Positions 45,603-55,686 of a stretch of 64,000 bases of DNA are shown one piece after another (position 1 is the stretch's first letter; each line of letters starts with the position of its first letter). The position numbers were made by a program, and so were the translations under genes. Location of the stretch: the NCBI GenBank assembly GCA_013697245.1, contig JACCXH010000010.1:62001-126000 (forward strand), given 5' to 3'. A model generated the notes under the pieces. The model searched no databases. It was not told the origin of the DNA and saw only the letters and a list, made by a program, of their open reading frames with translations. This stretch comes from Bacteroidota bacterium (GTDB taxonomy: Bacteria > Bacteroidota > Bacteroidia > B-17B0 > Aurantibacillaceae).

Positions 45603-47966
45603 ATGAACAAATTTACATCCAAACTTATATTAGTTCTTGCTTTGTTTTGTAGTATTTTAAAAGCACAAACCGTTTTAAGAGGGTATGTTACTGATTCAAA
45701 AAATGGCGATACTTTAATTGGGGCTGTAATAAGTATTGGTGCAACAAAAGCTGTAACCAGCGATATTCGCGGGGCCTTTGAGTTAAAGGTCGATTCTTCC
45801 GGATCTTACACGTTGCGTTGCGATCTTATTGGTTATAAAACCTATAACAAATCAATAATTATAAAAGAAAACGAAGCTCTTACTTTAAACATCCAACTGC
45901 TTGACGGCAATAATTCGCTGGATGAGGTAGTTATAAGTGCCGGAAAATTCGAACAAAAACTAAGCGATGTTACCGTGAGCATGGAGATCATAAAACCTTC
46001 CTTAATTGAAAATAAAAATATTACCAGTTTAGATGTGATCATCAACCAGGTGCCCGGTGTATCGGTAGCCGATGGACAGGCAAGCATACGCGGCGGAAGT
46101 GGTTTTAGTTACGGTGCCGGCAGTAGAGTATTGATGCTTGTTGATGAAATGCCAATGATTAGTGCCGACGCCGGAGATATTAAATGGAATTATTTACCCC
46201 TGGAAAATATTGAGCAGGTAGAGGTAATAAAAGGCGCTTCTTCTGCTTTATTTGGATCGAGCGCGCTGAATGGTGTAATTAATTTACGTACCATTTATGC
46301 AAAAGATAAACCCATTACCAATATTATTTCTTCATTTGGAAGTTTTGATGCGCCAAGCAAAACATATAAATGGTGGAAGGGTACTTCACAATTTCAAAAA
46401 GGAATTAATATTTCGCATGCACAAAAAATTGGCAGGCTGGATCTTGTTTTGGGTGGACATATTTTTGACGATGATGGTTTTAGAATGTTGGAAACAGAGT
46501 ATAGAAAACGCTTTAACATCAACTTACGCTATAACTTTAAAAAAATTCCCGGGCTGGCGGTTGGCGTTAATACCAATATGATGAACACCATTGGCGGTTT
46601 ATTTTTCTTGTGGCAGAGTTATGATTCCGCTTATATTCCACAAGGGCGAACTATCCAAAAATACAATAACGATCGTTTTAATATAGACCCTTATGTAACT
46701 TATTTTTGGAAGAACAATAAATTAAGTTTGCGCAACCGTTACTTTAAAACCGTTAACCGCAACGATAAAGGCCAAGGCAGTAGTGCCGAATTATATTACA
46801 GTGAACTGCAATACCAAAAACATTTTGCCAATAATTTAAACCTTACAACCGGTGCTGTATATATGGAACAGCAGGTTTTGGGCGATTCGCTATACGGCAA
46901 ACACGGTGGGCGAAATATTGCAGGTTATGTGCAGGCCGATAAAAAATTCTTTAAAAAGTTAACCGTATCACTTGGTATTAGGGGAGAGTTTTATAAACTG
47001 GATACCGCCAAAACAAACGGTTATTTATTTCCGCATGATCATAAAGTACCTTTGCCGTTTCAGCCGGTGGCAAGAATTGGTTTAAATTATCACGCCTTCG
47101 AATATACTTTTTTCAGGGCCTCGTTTGGGCAAGGTTACAGGTTTCCGAGTGTAGCCGAAAAATATGTAAGCACCGCAGTAAGCTCGTTAAAAATCTATCC
47201 TAATAACTCTTTACAGCCGGAGCGAGGATACAGTGCAGAAGTTGGCGTCAAACAAGGTTTTAAAATCGGTGGCTTTAAAGGTTTTTTAGATGCCGCTGCC
47301 TTTTATACCAAATACGAAAGTATGATAGAATTTGTGTTTGACATTTATAAGCCCGGTGGCGCTACAGGTGTTTTTTACCAGGATTTTCCGTATGCCGGAT
47401 TTAAATCAAAAAACATTGGCGAAGCACAAATTACAGGTTATGAAATTTCTGTAAGCGGCGCCGGTAAAATAGGGCCAATTAATGTAACTGTGTTTTCGGG
47501 TTATACTTATATGAATCCTATCAACCCAAATTTTAACCCTCAAAGAGATACGCTTGGTTTACCCGGCATAAATATTTTAAAATACCGCAGTAAACATTTA
47601 TTAAAAAACGATATACAGTTGGATTACAAATTTATTTCGTTTGGTTATAGCACGCGCTTTCAAAGTAAAACAGCAAACATAGACAGGCGTTTTGTAGAAA
47701 GCATTTTGCATGAGTATAACGATATTGCTAACGGTGTAAATTGGGATGCGGTAGATGCTACCTATATTTTACCCGGCTTAAATACCAACTTTGGGCAGTT
47801 TCAAAAAAGTGTGTGGGTGCACGACGCGCGTATTTCCTGTAAGTTAAACAAGCATATAAAACTTTCATTTATTGTAAATAATTTCACCAACGTGTCATAC
47901 CAGGCAAGGCCCGGTGATATGCGGCCACCTACACAATATGTTGGGCAGTTGGCTTTGAAGTTTTAG
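45603..47966 (+). CDS. TonB-dependent receptor with carboxypeptidase-like N-terminal domain
   Basis: The 787-residue outer-membrane receptor has a signal peptide (about 1-20) and a carboxypeptidase-regulatory-like beta domain (about 22-110; LRGYVTDSKNGDTLIGAVIS). A plug follows (about 120-230; SIRGGSGFSYGAGSRVLML, VEVIKGASSALFGSSALNGVINL) and then a 22-strand-type barrel to an aromatic C-terminus (QLALKF). The TonB box region is in the linker. Ligand unknown: there is no SusD partner beside it, so a siderophore, vitamin or peptide is possible. It is divergent from dprA. Confidence 0.9.
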   Translation: MNKFTSKLILVLALFCSILKAQTVLRGYVTDSKNGDTLIGAVISIGATKAVTSDIRGAFELKVDSSGSYTLRCDLIGYKTYNKSIIIKENEALTLNIQLLDGNNSLDEVVISAGKFEQKLSDVTVSMEIIKPSLIENKNITSLDVIINQVPGVSVADGQASIRGGSGFSYGAGSRVLMLVDEMPMISADAGDIKWNYLPLENIEQVEVIKGASSALFGSSALNGVINLRTIYAKDKPITNIISSFGSFDAPSKTYKWWKGTSQFQKGINISHAQKIGRLDLVLGGHIFDDDGFRMLETEYRKRFNINLRYNFKKIPGLAVGVNTNMMNTIGGLFFLWQSYDSAYIPQGRTIQKYNNDRFNIDPYVTYFWKNNKLSLRNRYFKTVNRNDKGQGSSAELYYSELQYQKHFANNLNLTTGAVYMEQQVLGDSLYGKHGGRNIAGYVQADKKFFKKLTVSLGIRGEFYKLDTAKTNGYLFPHDHKVPLPFQPVARIGLNYHAFEYTFFRASFGQGYRFPSVAEKYVSTAVSSLKIYPNNSLQPERGYSAEVGVKQGFKIGGFKGFLDAAAFYTKYESMIEFVFDIYKPGGATGVFYQDFPYAGFKSKNIGEAQITGYEISVSGAGKIGPINVTVFSGYTYMNPINPNFNPQRDTLGLPGINILKYRSKHLLKNDIQLDYKFISFGYSTRFQSKTANIDRRFVESILHEYNDIANGVNWDAVDATYILPGLNTNFGQFQKSVWVHDARISCKLNKHIKLSFIVNNFTNVSYQARPGDMRPPTQYVGQLALKF

Positions 47967-48018
47967 CGGTTATTGCACTTTAAATACAAATTTTTATATT
48001 TCTTAATCATAAAATAAA

Positions 48019-48420
48019 ATGTCAAAAAAATTAAAGGTTGCTATAATTGTTGCCATAACAATAATAGCCGTTTGCGGATTTGTTGGTTTTGCCGGAAAAG
48101 CAAAAGATGTAAAAAAGATAAAAGCCAATCCAAAACAAACCATCGCAACTATTGTTGAATTTGATAACCTTCAAGAATACAATACCAATGGTTGTTGGAT
48201 CTACTATGAATATACCGTAAGTGCAAAAAAATATAAACACTGCCAAAAATACCATGGCTGGAAAAAAGAAGATAATTATTTTCTTAAACGTAGTTTTCCA
48301 TTGGTATATTGTGCAGAAGATCCGGATCTTTCTCGTTTACTTATTATTGAAGAGGAATTTAAAACTTTTGGCCTTATACAACCAGACAGTTTAAAAAAAT
48401 ACAACGGAAGAATACTTTAG
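48019..48420 (+). CDS. Small membrane-anchored protein of unknown function
   Basis: The 133-residue protein has one N-terminal membrane helix (about 6-25) and an exported domain with a strand-rich core and three to four cysteines (NTNGCWIYYEYTV, KHCQKYHG, VYCAEDPD). It resembles DUF3592-like proteins, but I am not confident of the family. It sits alone between the TonB receptor and the convergent CHAT gene. Confidence 0.6.
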   Translation: MSKKLKVAIIVAITIIAVCGFVGFAGKAKDVKKIKANPKQTIATIVEFDNLQEYNTNGCWIYYEYTVSAKKYKHCQKYHGWKKEDNYFLKRSFPLVYCAEDPDLSRLLIIEEEFKTFGLIQPDSLKKYNGRIL

Positions 48421-48454
48421 GGTTTATAAAAAAATCGAAAGAGTCGTTTTTAAA

Positions 48455-51274
48455 TTATTTACTCAGCATCACAAAGGCACTCCAAAAAAAAGGTTCTTTA
48501 TATTTAACTTTTAACTGTTTTATGGCGTCAGAAAAAGCTTGTTGCTTGTTCCCACTTTTTGCATAATTGGTATAAAACAAGGTCATTAGTTCCATTGTAG
48601 CAGCATCGCTTACACTCCATAAGCTCATAATAATACTTTTTGCACCGGCAATTAAGAACGCACGTTGCAAACCATACACACCTTCGCCCTGCTTTACACT
48701 GCCCAGACCTGTTTCGCAGGCACTTAAAACCACCAGGTCGGTCTTATCCAAATTTAAACTCATGGCTTCGTAAGCTGTTAAGATCCCGTTCTCGCTATTT
48801 GGTGATGGATGAAAATTTTCATCGAATACGTTTTCGCAATTCGCTAAAAGCACGCCGCTCCTTAATAAGGGGTTCTCCTTTGCAGCAGAGACATCTACAC
48901 CTAACACCTTTGATGTTTCTAGTTGACTTAAATCTGCTAAAAAATAACCATGTGTTGCAATATGCAAAATACTTGGTGAGCTGATTTCTTTTACTTTAGC
49001 TTCTGTTGCAGTTGTACCATACAACGCTGTTGCTTTAACTTTATAGGTTGTTAATAATTTTGTGATGTTCTTTACCTCCGCCTCTGTTCCGGGTAATTGA
49101 GCTACCACGCCATTTGTGCCATACTGCGGATTGCCTATTAAAAATGCAGTAGTTGGTTTTATCGAAGCGGTTTCGGTTTGTTTAACACTAATAATATCTT
49201 TTGTATTACCGGTAAATTGTATCGAATATTTATCTACCAAATATTTTCCGGCGCCATCTTTTAAAGCATTAATACTTAATTGATGGTAAGCGCCATCTAG
49301 CGATATATAAAGTTTTGTAACGCCTTTCAGTTGTTCATCCAAAGGTTTCCAGGTTAAAGCATATGCTTCGTTCTCGGGTTTTTGGTCGATGGTTTTTTCC
49401 CTAAAAGCGCTAACCGCATCGCTAATTGTCTTTATATTTCCAAGATCAATTATTTTTAATTCAGCTGGCGTTAGAAGTAACGCTATATAACTTCCATTAC
49501 CCGTAAAGCCATTTTTATATTCGTTTAGCTCAAGAATTTCCACAGCGGCTTCGCCGGATTTTAATTGTTTTTGAATCGTTTCATAGGTAACGCTTTGCTC
49601 TGTGGCACTTTCTTTAAACAGTGCGCTTTTTTGAGAAAGTTCTCGCTCTAATTCATCGGCTCTTCTTTTTAAACTATCTACATTTACTTTTTCCTGAACC
49701 AACTCTTCTTTACTTAACTGATAAGCTTGGTTTAAGTTTTCTTTCGTTTCTAACCATTGATTATAGGTTGTTTTTAAAGATTCGTCGGTACTGGAAGAAA
49801 TGATGTTCCTGATCTTTGAGGAGTTGCTTAACAAAAACCCTTTAGTATTAATTGTTGTGTTGTACAATTGTTGCGTTAAACCTGCGTCTGCAGAATTTGC
49901 ATAAGCAAAAGCATAAAAGCGTTGCAGGCGGGTGTTGGTTTTTTCCCAATACAGGGTTTTTTCATTATCGTTTAATGAATTAAAAAAAGTGTTGATATAA
50001 TTTAAGGTATTATCAATTACAATTTTATAGTTGGCTTTTGTTTCGGCAATTTTATTGTTTTGCCATTGGGCCAGGGCAAGATCTTCAAGGGCCTGAATAT
50101 AATTAGGGTGGTTCTCTCCATAAATTTCTTTTTTCTTTTCTACAACCTTGGTCATTAATTCCAAAGCTTTTGTCGGGTTATTATTAAAGCGGTAAAAATT
50201 TGCTAATTCTTGTTGTGTAGAAACTGTTGCGGGATTACTCTCACCTAATTTACGTTTATTAATATCGTAAGCGCTTAGCAGAAGTTTTTCAACCTCTGCC
50301 GTTTTTCCCATTTCCATATATAGTTGCGCAAGGCCCATTTTTAGATGTGCCAGATCAGGATGCGCGCCTAATTTTTTTTCTTTTATTTCAATGGCCTTTA
50401 AATAGAGTTTTTCCGATTCTTCGTGTTTTTTTTCAAAGCGATAGATGTTTGCTAAGTTAATTTGTAATTTAATAAAGTTGCTTGCGTCTTCCTTTAAAAC
50501 CGCTTTTGCCTCTGTAATACTTGTGTTCATTTGACTATCGGCATCCTTTAATTTATTCATGTCCAGATAGGTCATAGCAAGATTGTTATGTATAAGGGCT
50601 TTTGCCATTTGATCGTTTTGACTTGATGCCATTTCTAAGGCTTTTTTAAAATCGGCCTCGGCTTCAGTATAAAAGCCGGTTTCTTTTTTTAATACCGCAT
50701 TGTTGTTTACCGAAACAATTACCATTCCTTTGTTGCTCAAACTTTCGCGAAGCTTAATAGCGTCTTCATCATAAGGTTTCGCCTTAGTGTATCGTCCACG
50801 AGATTGATATAGCAGGCCAAGGTCACTTATCGTTTGCGCGTAGTTATCTGTTGATTTTTTTCCGTCGGTTTCGTATAAAGCTTTTGCTAATTTAAAACTT
50901 TGTTCAGCCATACTAAATTTATTACTGGCCATTAAAATTTCACCGTTTTTTAAATTTGTATAAGCGCGCTCTTCAACCGTTTTTTCTTCTTTATTGGCAA
51001 ACTTTGCCGCACTCAATAAATTACTGCTAAACTCTCCGCCCTTTTCATTGGCTTCAAAAACACCGCTGTTATCTAAAAAAGAAATGGCATAATTAAAATT
51101 ACTGGCATCGTATTCCTGTTGTTTCTTTTCCCAGCTTTCTGTGGTTTTTTCGCGGGCTTTACTTTTTGCTTTATCTTTTGCTTCATTGGCTTTATCCTTT
51201 AAAAAACCACCTAATTGCGAAAAGCCGTTTAAGCCTGCAATTATCATTAAACTTATAAAAACATTCTTTTTCAT
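48455..51274 (-). CDS. TPR-CHAT domain protein (caspase-like peptidase)
   Basis: The protein has about 939 residues from the ATG at 51274; a more upstream ATG at 51286 adds four residues. A signal peptide is followed by a Lys/Asp-rich segment, about eight TPRs (roughly 85-430), and a CHAT domain (about 640-939). The catalytic dyad of CHAT/separase-type peptidases is visible: His in HIATHGYF and Cys in LSACETGLG, 78 residues apart (779 and 857 in the longer numbering), with the GLQRAFLIAGAKSIIMSLW segment after the Cys. CHAT proteins range from self-cleaving enzymes to inactive scaffolds; the substrate here is unknown. It is divergent from the TPR gene. Confidence 0.88.
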   Translation of the reverse strand: MKKNVFISLMIIAGLNGFSQLGGFLKDKANEAKDKAKSKAREKTTESWEKKQQEYDASNFNYAISFLDNSGVFEANEKGGEFSSNLLSAAKFANKEEKTVEERAYTNLKNGEILMASNKFSMAEQSFKLAKALYETDGKKSTDNYAQTISDLGLLYQSRGRYTKAKPYDEDAIKLRESLSNKGMVIVSVNNNAVLKKETGFYTEAEADFKKALEMASSQNDQMAKALIHNNLAMTYLDMNKLKDADSQMNTSITEAKAVLKEDASNFIKLQINLANIYRFEKKHEESEKLYLKAIEIKEKKLGAHPDLAHLKMGLAQLYMEMGKTAEVEKLLLSAYDINKRKLGESNPATVSTQQELANFYRFNNNPTKALELMTKVVEKKKEIYGENHPNYIQALEDLALAQWQNNKIAETKANYKIVIDNTLNYINTFFNSLNDNEKTLYWEKTNTRLQRFYAFAYANSADAGLTQQLYNTTINTKGFLLSNSSKIRNIISSSTDESLKTTYNQWLETKENLNQAYQLSKEELVQEKVNVDSLKRRADELERELSQKSALFKESATEQSVTYETIQKQLKSGEAAVEILELNEYKNGFTGNGSYIALLLTPAELKIIDLGNIKTISDAVSAFREKTIDQKPENEAYALTWKPLDEQLKGVTKLYISLDGAYHQLSINALKDGAGKYLVDKYSIQFTGNTKDIISVKQTETASIKPTTAFLIGNPQYGTNGVVAQLPGTEAEVKNITKLLTTYKVKATALYGTTATEAKVKEISSPSILHIATHGYFLADLSQLETSKVLGVDVSAAKENPLLRSGVLLANCENVFDENFHPSPNSENGILTAYEAMSLNLDKTDLVVLSACETGLGSVKQGEGVYGLQRAFLIAGAKSIIMSLWSVSDAATMELMTLFYTNYAKSGNKQQAFSDAIKQLKVKYKEPFFWSAFVMLSK

Positions 51275-51328
51275 TTCTAAATACATTTAGTGGTTTAAAA
51301 GTAGAAAATAATCTCCACTTGTAACTAA

Positions 51329-51336
51329 TACCTTTG
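51329..51336 (+). promoter_or_regulatory. Putative -7 box (TACCTTTG) of the TPR/PorE-like unit
   Basis: It matches TAnnTTTG and lies about 60 bases before the ATG at 51396. It is in the divergent gap with the CHAT gene. No -33 TTG at normal spacing. Confidence 0.4.
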
Positions 51337-51395
51337 ACAACTTATTTTTTAATATTTCAAATAAAATTTTATATTTAGTGCTTTAATCTCATCAA

Positions 51396-52451
51396 ATGAA
51401 ACATAACTATTACTTTACCCTTCTTGTTTTTTTAATGTTTACCGCCAGAGCGCAGGATACTGTAAAAGTGGCAAGCAATTTAACCCCCGAGCAAATTGCA
51501 GAACAAGATTATAACAGCGGCCTTGCTGCCCTTAAAAAAAACGAGTGCGCGGCAGCGGTGGAGTTATTCAATAAGTCGTTAATAGCCAAGCCTAATTTTG
51601 ATAAAGCCCTTGCCAATAGGGCTATTGCCTATATACATTTAAAAAAACCTACCGAAGCATTAGCCGACATTAATAGTGCGATTAAACTTAATCCGCAAAA
51701 CCCTGAGTTTTATTTTAATAAAAGCCTTATTTTTTACGACCTCAACCAAAAAGATAGTCAAAACGTTGCTTTAGATAATTGCCTTAGAATAAATCCTGCG
51801 CATGCTGAAGGTTGTTATTACAAAGGCATAGCTTTATATGGTTCTAGTGATTATGATAAGTCTATTGAGTTTTTCACAAAGGCCATAAGCGCCAACCCTA
51901 ATTATGTATATGCTTATAACGACAGGGCCAGCGCAAAAAGAGGAAAGTCTGATTATACAGGTGCCATTGCCGATTATGAAAAAGCTATTAGCCTTGATAA
52001 TTCGCTGGTGTTTATTCATAACAACCTTGGCTCTGCTTACCGTTTAAATAAAAATTATCCGAAAGCTATTGAGGCTTATACAAAGGCCCTGCAGGCGAAT
52101 CCAAATTACCTGGTTGCTTTAAACAACAGGGGTTCTGCCAATTTTGAAAATAATAATTTAAAAGCTGCACAGGCAGATTTTGAAGATGTATTAAAAAAAG
52201 ATCCAAAAAATTCATTCGCTTATAACAATTTGTCTTCTATTGCCATAAAAAATAAAGATTACAAAAAAGCAAAAGAAATGGCCAGTCGTTCTATTGAAAG
52301 CGACCCAAAAAACGGCCCTGCTTATTACAACAGGGGCATTGCCCGCCAAATGCTTCGCGAAGAAGCCGATTGCTGCAGCGATTGGAAAAAAGCTTACGAG
52401 CTGGGTGTTAGTAACGCCAAAACATTTATTAATGCCTCTTGTTTAGATTAA
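51396..52451 (+). CDS. Secreted tetratricopeptide-repeat protein
   Basis: The 351 residues have a signal peptide (about 1-19) and eight or nine canonical TPR units (for example ALAKPNFDKALANRAIAYIHL and AIEAYTKALQANPNYLVALNNRG). TPRs mediate protein-protein binding, so it is probably a periplasmic scaffold. It is 20 bases upstream of the PorE-like gene in the same direction, so the two are probably co-expressed. Confidence 0.85.
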   Translation: MKHNYYFTLLVFLMFTARAQDTVKVASNLTPEQIAEQDYNSGLAALKKNECAAAVELFNKSLIAKPNFDKALANRAIAYIHLKKPTEALADINSAIKLNPQNPEFYFNKSLIFYDLNQKDSQNVALDNCLRINPAHAEGCYYKGIALYGSSDYDKSIEFFTKAISANPNYVYAYNDRASAKRGKSDYTGAIADYEKAISLDNSLVFIHNNLGSAYRLNKNYPKAIEAYTKALQANPNYLVALNNRGSANFENNNLKAAQADFEDVLKKDPKNSFAYNNLSSIAIKNKDYKKAKEMASRSIESDPKNGPAYYNRGIARQMLREEADCCSDWKKAYELGVSNAKTFINASCLD

Positions 52452-52470
52452 TTTTTATTTATTTGACGCT

Positions 52471-54609
52471 ATGAAAAAATTATTACTTACAATAACCTTT
52501 ATTTATTTCTCGCTTTTATCATTTTCTCAATCAATAGAATTTGAAAAAGATAATTTTCCCGGCAAAAAAGATGAGATGAAAGTTGCAAGAAAACAGTTGG
52601 ATATTGGAACTGAATTTTATCTTCAGGGTAGAAAAGAGTTCGACGATTTTAAAAAATCGTATATGTCAGAACACAGGTATTGCCCTGTAAGCCATTACGA
52701 TTATCAAAAAGCGGGTTATCAAAATTTTAGAGACGGCCTTTCGCCATTATTAACTGCACAGGCTTTTAACCCAAACAATGCCCGTTTAAATTATATGTTG
52801 GGTTTTATTTCTTTTATAACCGATCCAACCACAGCACAAACATTAAAATATTTTGAAACTGCCTACAAACTTGATCCGCTAGCCGAGCCCGATATGGCCT
52901 TTTGGTTAGCTTGGAGCTATCATTTAAATAGTCGTTGGGACGATGCCATTAAATATTACCAAATCTATCTTCAGGCAGGTAAAAAAAACGCTATGGAAAC
53001 AGAAGACGTTACCAAAAAAATTGCAGAGTGTAATAGTGGTAAAAAATACAGTGCCAATCCTGAACGTGTTTTTGTTGATAACCTTGGGTCGAACATTAAC
53101 AGCTCTTTCCCGGAATATGGCCCATCTATTTCTGCCGATGAGGAAACAATCATTTTTACAGCCAGAAGAGATAATTCTACCGGCGCAAAGCGCGATGAAA
53201 ATGATAATGGTTATTATGAAGACGTTTATTCGTCAGTAAAACTAAATGGCAAATGGCAGCCATCAAAACAATTAAGTAAAAATGTAAATACCGAAAATCA
53301 TGATGCAGCAGCAGGTTTATCATCTGATGGAAGCAAGTTGTATGTTTACAGACATTCCGGTAAAGATGGCGGCGATCTTTATGAAACTGTTTTATTTGGT
53401 GCAGATTGGGAGCCACCGGTTCACATGAATAAATACATCAACACAAAATACCACGAGTCTAGCGTGAGTTTAAGTTTTGACGGAAAACGTTTGTATTTTG
53501 TAAGCGATAAAGAATCTGGTTTGGGTGATAGGGATATTTATTACAGCGATATGGATGTAAAAGGTGAATGGGGTGTTTCAAAGAACATTGGCCCTGTTGT
53601 AAATACAAAGTATGGCGAAGAGGCTGTATTTATGCACCCTGACGGAGTAACATTGTTTTTTAGCAGTAAAGGGTTTAACACCATGGGTGGCTACGATATT
53701 TTTAAAACAACCTTAACCAATGGTGTTTGGAGTGCTCCTGAAAATTTAGGATACCCAATTAATGGTCCGGATGATGACGTGTTTTTTGTTGTAAGCGGTA
53801 GCGGAAGCCGCGCTTACTTTGCTTCTTCAAAAACCGGCGGCTTTGGCGAAAAAGACATTTACAAAATTACTTTTCTTGGCCCCGAAAAACATCCTTTATT
53901 AAATACACAAGATCAGTTAATGGCCATGGCTGCTAACCCGGTAAGTAATTTAAAGGTGGAGAATGCAGTAGAAGTTGCTTCTGCAAAATTAACTATTTTA
54001 AAAGGAGTGGTTACTGATGCAAAAACCAATCAACCCCTGGAAGCCTCTATTGATCTGATCGATAACGATAAGAATATTGTGTTAGCTACATTTAAATCTA
54101 ACAGCAGCAGCGGTAAATATTTGGTGACTTTACCAAGCGGAAAAAATTATGGTATTGCTGTAAAGCGCGATGGTTATTTATTCCATTCCGAAAATTTTAA
54201 TATTCCCGATAACGCAGCTTTTCAGGAGTTTACAAAAGATGTTGCTTTAAAAAGGATAGAGATAGGAAGCACCATTGTGTTGCGTAATATTTTCTTTGAT
54301 TTTGATAAGGCCACCATTCGCCCTGAATCTGCAAACGAATTAGAGCGTTTAATAAAATTATTAAATGATAACCCAACATTAAAAATTGAGTTAGGTAGTC
54401 ATACAGATAGTAAAGGATCTGATGATTATAATATGAAATTAAGTGATAGCCGCTCTAAATCTGTTGTAGATTATTTAATTGGAAAAGGTATTAGCACAGC
54501 GCGTTTGGTAGCAAAAGGTTATGGCGAAACAAAACCTATTGATACGAATGAGACGGATGACGGTCGCCAGAATAACAGGAGGACAGAGTTTAAGATCTTA
54601 GAGAAGTAG
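52471..54609 (+). CDS. PorE-like OmpA-family protein with TPR and propeller domains
   Basis: The 712-residue exported protein has a signal peptide (about 1-19), an N-terminal TPR-like region (about 30-190), a PD40/WD40-type beta-propeller (about 200-470; repeated FTARRD, GKRLYFVSD, LFFSSKG blades), a carboxypeptidase-regulatory-like domain (about 510-590; GVVTDAKTNQPLEASI) and a C-terminal OmpA domain (about 600-712; FFDFDKATIRPES, GSHTDSKGSDDYN, NNRRTEFK). This is the domain order of P. gingivalis PorE, which links the T9SS to murein. No lipobox is seen. OmpA-family assignment is sure; PorE orthology is inference. Confidence 0.82.
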   Translation: MKKLLLTITFIYFSLLSFSQSIEFEKDNFPGKKDEMKVARKQLDIGTEFYLQGRKEFDDFKKSYMSEHRYCPVSHYDYQKAGYQNFRDGLSPLLTAQAFNPNNARLNYMLGFISFITDPTTAQTLKYFETAYKLDPLAEPDMAFWLAWSYHLNSRWDDAIKYYQIYLQAGKKNAMETEDVTKKIAECNSGKKYSANPERVFVDNLGSNINSSFPEYGPSISADEETIIFTARRDNSTGAKRDENDNGYYEDVYSSVKLNGKWQPSKQLSKNVNTENHDAAAGLSSDGSKLYVYRHSGKDGGDLYETVLFGADWEPPVHMNKYINTKYHESSVSLSFDGKRLYFVSDKESGLGDRDIYYSDMDVKGEWGVSKNIGPVVNTKYGEEAVFMHPDGVTLFFSSKGFNTMGGYDIFKTTLTNGVWSAPENLGYPINGPDDDVFFVVSGSGSRAYFASSKTGGFGEKDIYKITFLGPEKHPLLNTQDQLMAMAANPVSNLKVENAVEVASAKLTILKGVVTDAKTNQPLEASIDLIDNDKNIVLATFKSNSSSGKYLVTLPSGKNYGIAVKRDGYLFHSENFNIPDNAAFQEFTKDVALKRIEIGSTIVLRNIFFDFDKATIRPESANELERLIKLLNDNPTLKIELGSHTDSKGSDDYNMKLSDSRSKSVVDYLIGKGISTARLVAKGYGETKPIDTNETDDGRQNNRRTEFKILEK

Positions 54610-54638
54610 TGTTTCTGGTTTGAAGTTTTTGTTTCTGG

Positions 54639-55472
54639 TTATAAAGCCAGGTGTTTTGATTGTACTTCTTTCCCATAAAACAAAGTAGCCGCTTTGTCAA
54701 ATGTTTCAGGAAGATCTGTAGTATAAAAGCTAACGGTTCCTGACTTACTGCATTTCTCTTCCATTTCAGGGTGACGCTTTAAATATTCTTTTAATCCATT
54801 GGCAACAATTGTTCCCTGCGAAAGCAATTGAACATTTTTTGGAAGGTTCTTTTTTATTTTATCAATAATAAGCGGGTAATGCGTGCATCCTAAAATAATA
54901 GCATCAATGTTTGGTTGCTGTTGCATTAAATTTACAACATGCTTTTGTATAAAAAAATCGGCGCCTTCATTTTGATACTCGTTATTTTCTATTAACGGAA
55001 CCCACATTGGGCAAGCCTCCTGATACACTTTTAACTTTGGAAAAAATTTTTCTATTTCTACCAAATAAGAACCTGAACTAACGGTTCCTGCTGTGCCTAA
55101 CACACCAACGTGGCCCGTTTTACTGTAATTGCCAATAATTTCGGTGGTTGGTCTAATAACACCAAGCACTCTTTTTGAAACATCGATCTTTGGAAGATCT
55201 TTTTGTTGAATCGTCCGTAAAGCCTTTGCTGATGCCGTATTACAAGCCAGTACAACCAACTCGCAACCCATAGCAAACAAATGATTAACGCATTCTAAAG
55301 TGTACTCATAAACCGTTTCGTAACTGCGCGAACCATAAGGCGCCCGGGCATTATCGCCCAAATATAAATAATCGTATTGCGGCATTTCTTTTACGATCTC
55401 TTTTAAAACGGTTAAACCGCCAAAGCCACTATCAAAAACGCCAATTGGTTTATATGAATTCTTTTGGTCCAT
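54639..55472 (-). CDS. murI: Glutamate racemase
   Basis: MurI supplies D-glutamate for peptidoglycan. The 277-residue protein has the FDSGFGGLTVLKEI motif (Asp14), catalytic Cys77 in ACNTAS, and Cys196 in GCTHYPL, the pair that act as bases in the two directions. Length is typical. Possible minus-strand -7 box TAGATTTG lies at 55485-55492, just upstream. It is divergent from the PorG-like gene. Confidence 0.96.
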   Translation of the reverse strand: MDQKNSYKPIGVFDSGFGGLTVLKEIVKEMPQYDYLYLGDNARAPYGSRSYETVYEYTLECVNHLFAMGCELVVLACNTASAKALRTIQQKDLPKIDVSKRVLGVIRPTTEIIGNYSKTGHVGVLGTAGTVSSGSYLVEIEKFFPKLKVYQEACPMWVPLIENNEYQNEGADFFIQKHVVNLMQQQPNIDAIILGCTHYPLIIDKIKKNLPKNVQLLSQGTIVANGLKEYLKRHPEMEEKCSKSGTVSFYTTDLPETFDKAATLFYGKEVQSKHLAL

Positions 55473-55554
55473 TTATAAGCAACGCAAATCTAAGCAAAGA
55501 TTAGCGAATTGTATGTTTTTCATCAAAAACATCATTTTTTAACAAAAAATCAGT

Positions 55555-55562
55555 TATTTTTG
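55555..55562 (+). promoter_or_regulatory. Putative -7 box (TATTTTTG) of the PorG-like gene
   Basis: It matches TAnnTTTG about 125 bases upstream of the chosen start at 55687, leaving a leader of about 115 bases. No -33 element at standard spacing. Confidence 0.3.
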
Positions 55563-55686
55563 CCTCAAAAAGCTAAAAAATTGATAAAAATAGCCTTTGT
55601 CATTAAAAACTAAAAGGCCGAAAAGTTGCTGTTTTTTAAACCAAAATCACAATAAATCTGTTATTTCAGCGTTATATACTTTCAAT

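Noticed and set aside
54610-54638. Short repeated TTTCTGGTT pieces between the PorE-like gene and murI
   Set aside because: Two imperfect 9-base copies in a 29-base gap are too short to support a repeat element or terminator.
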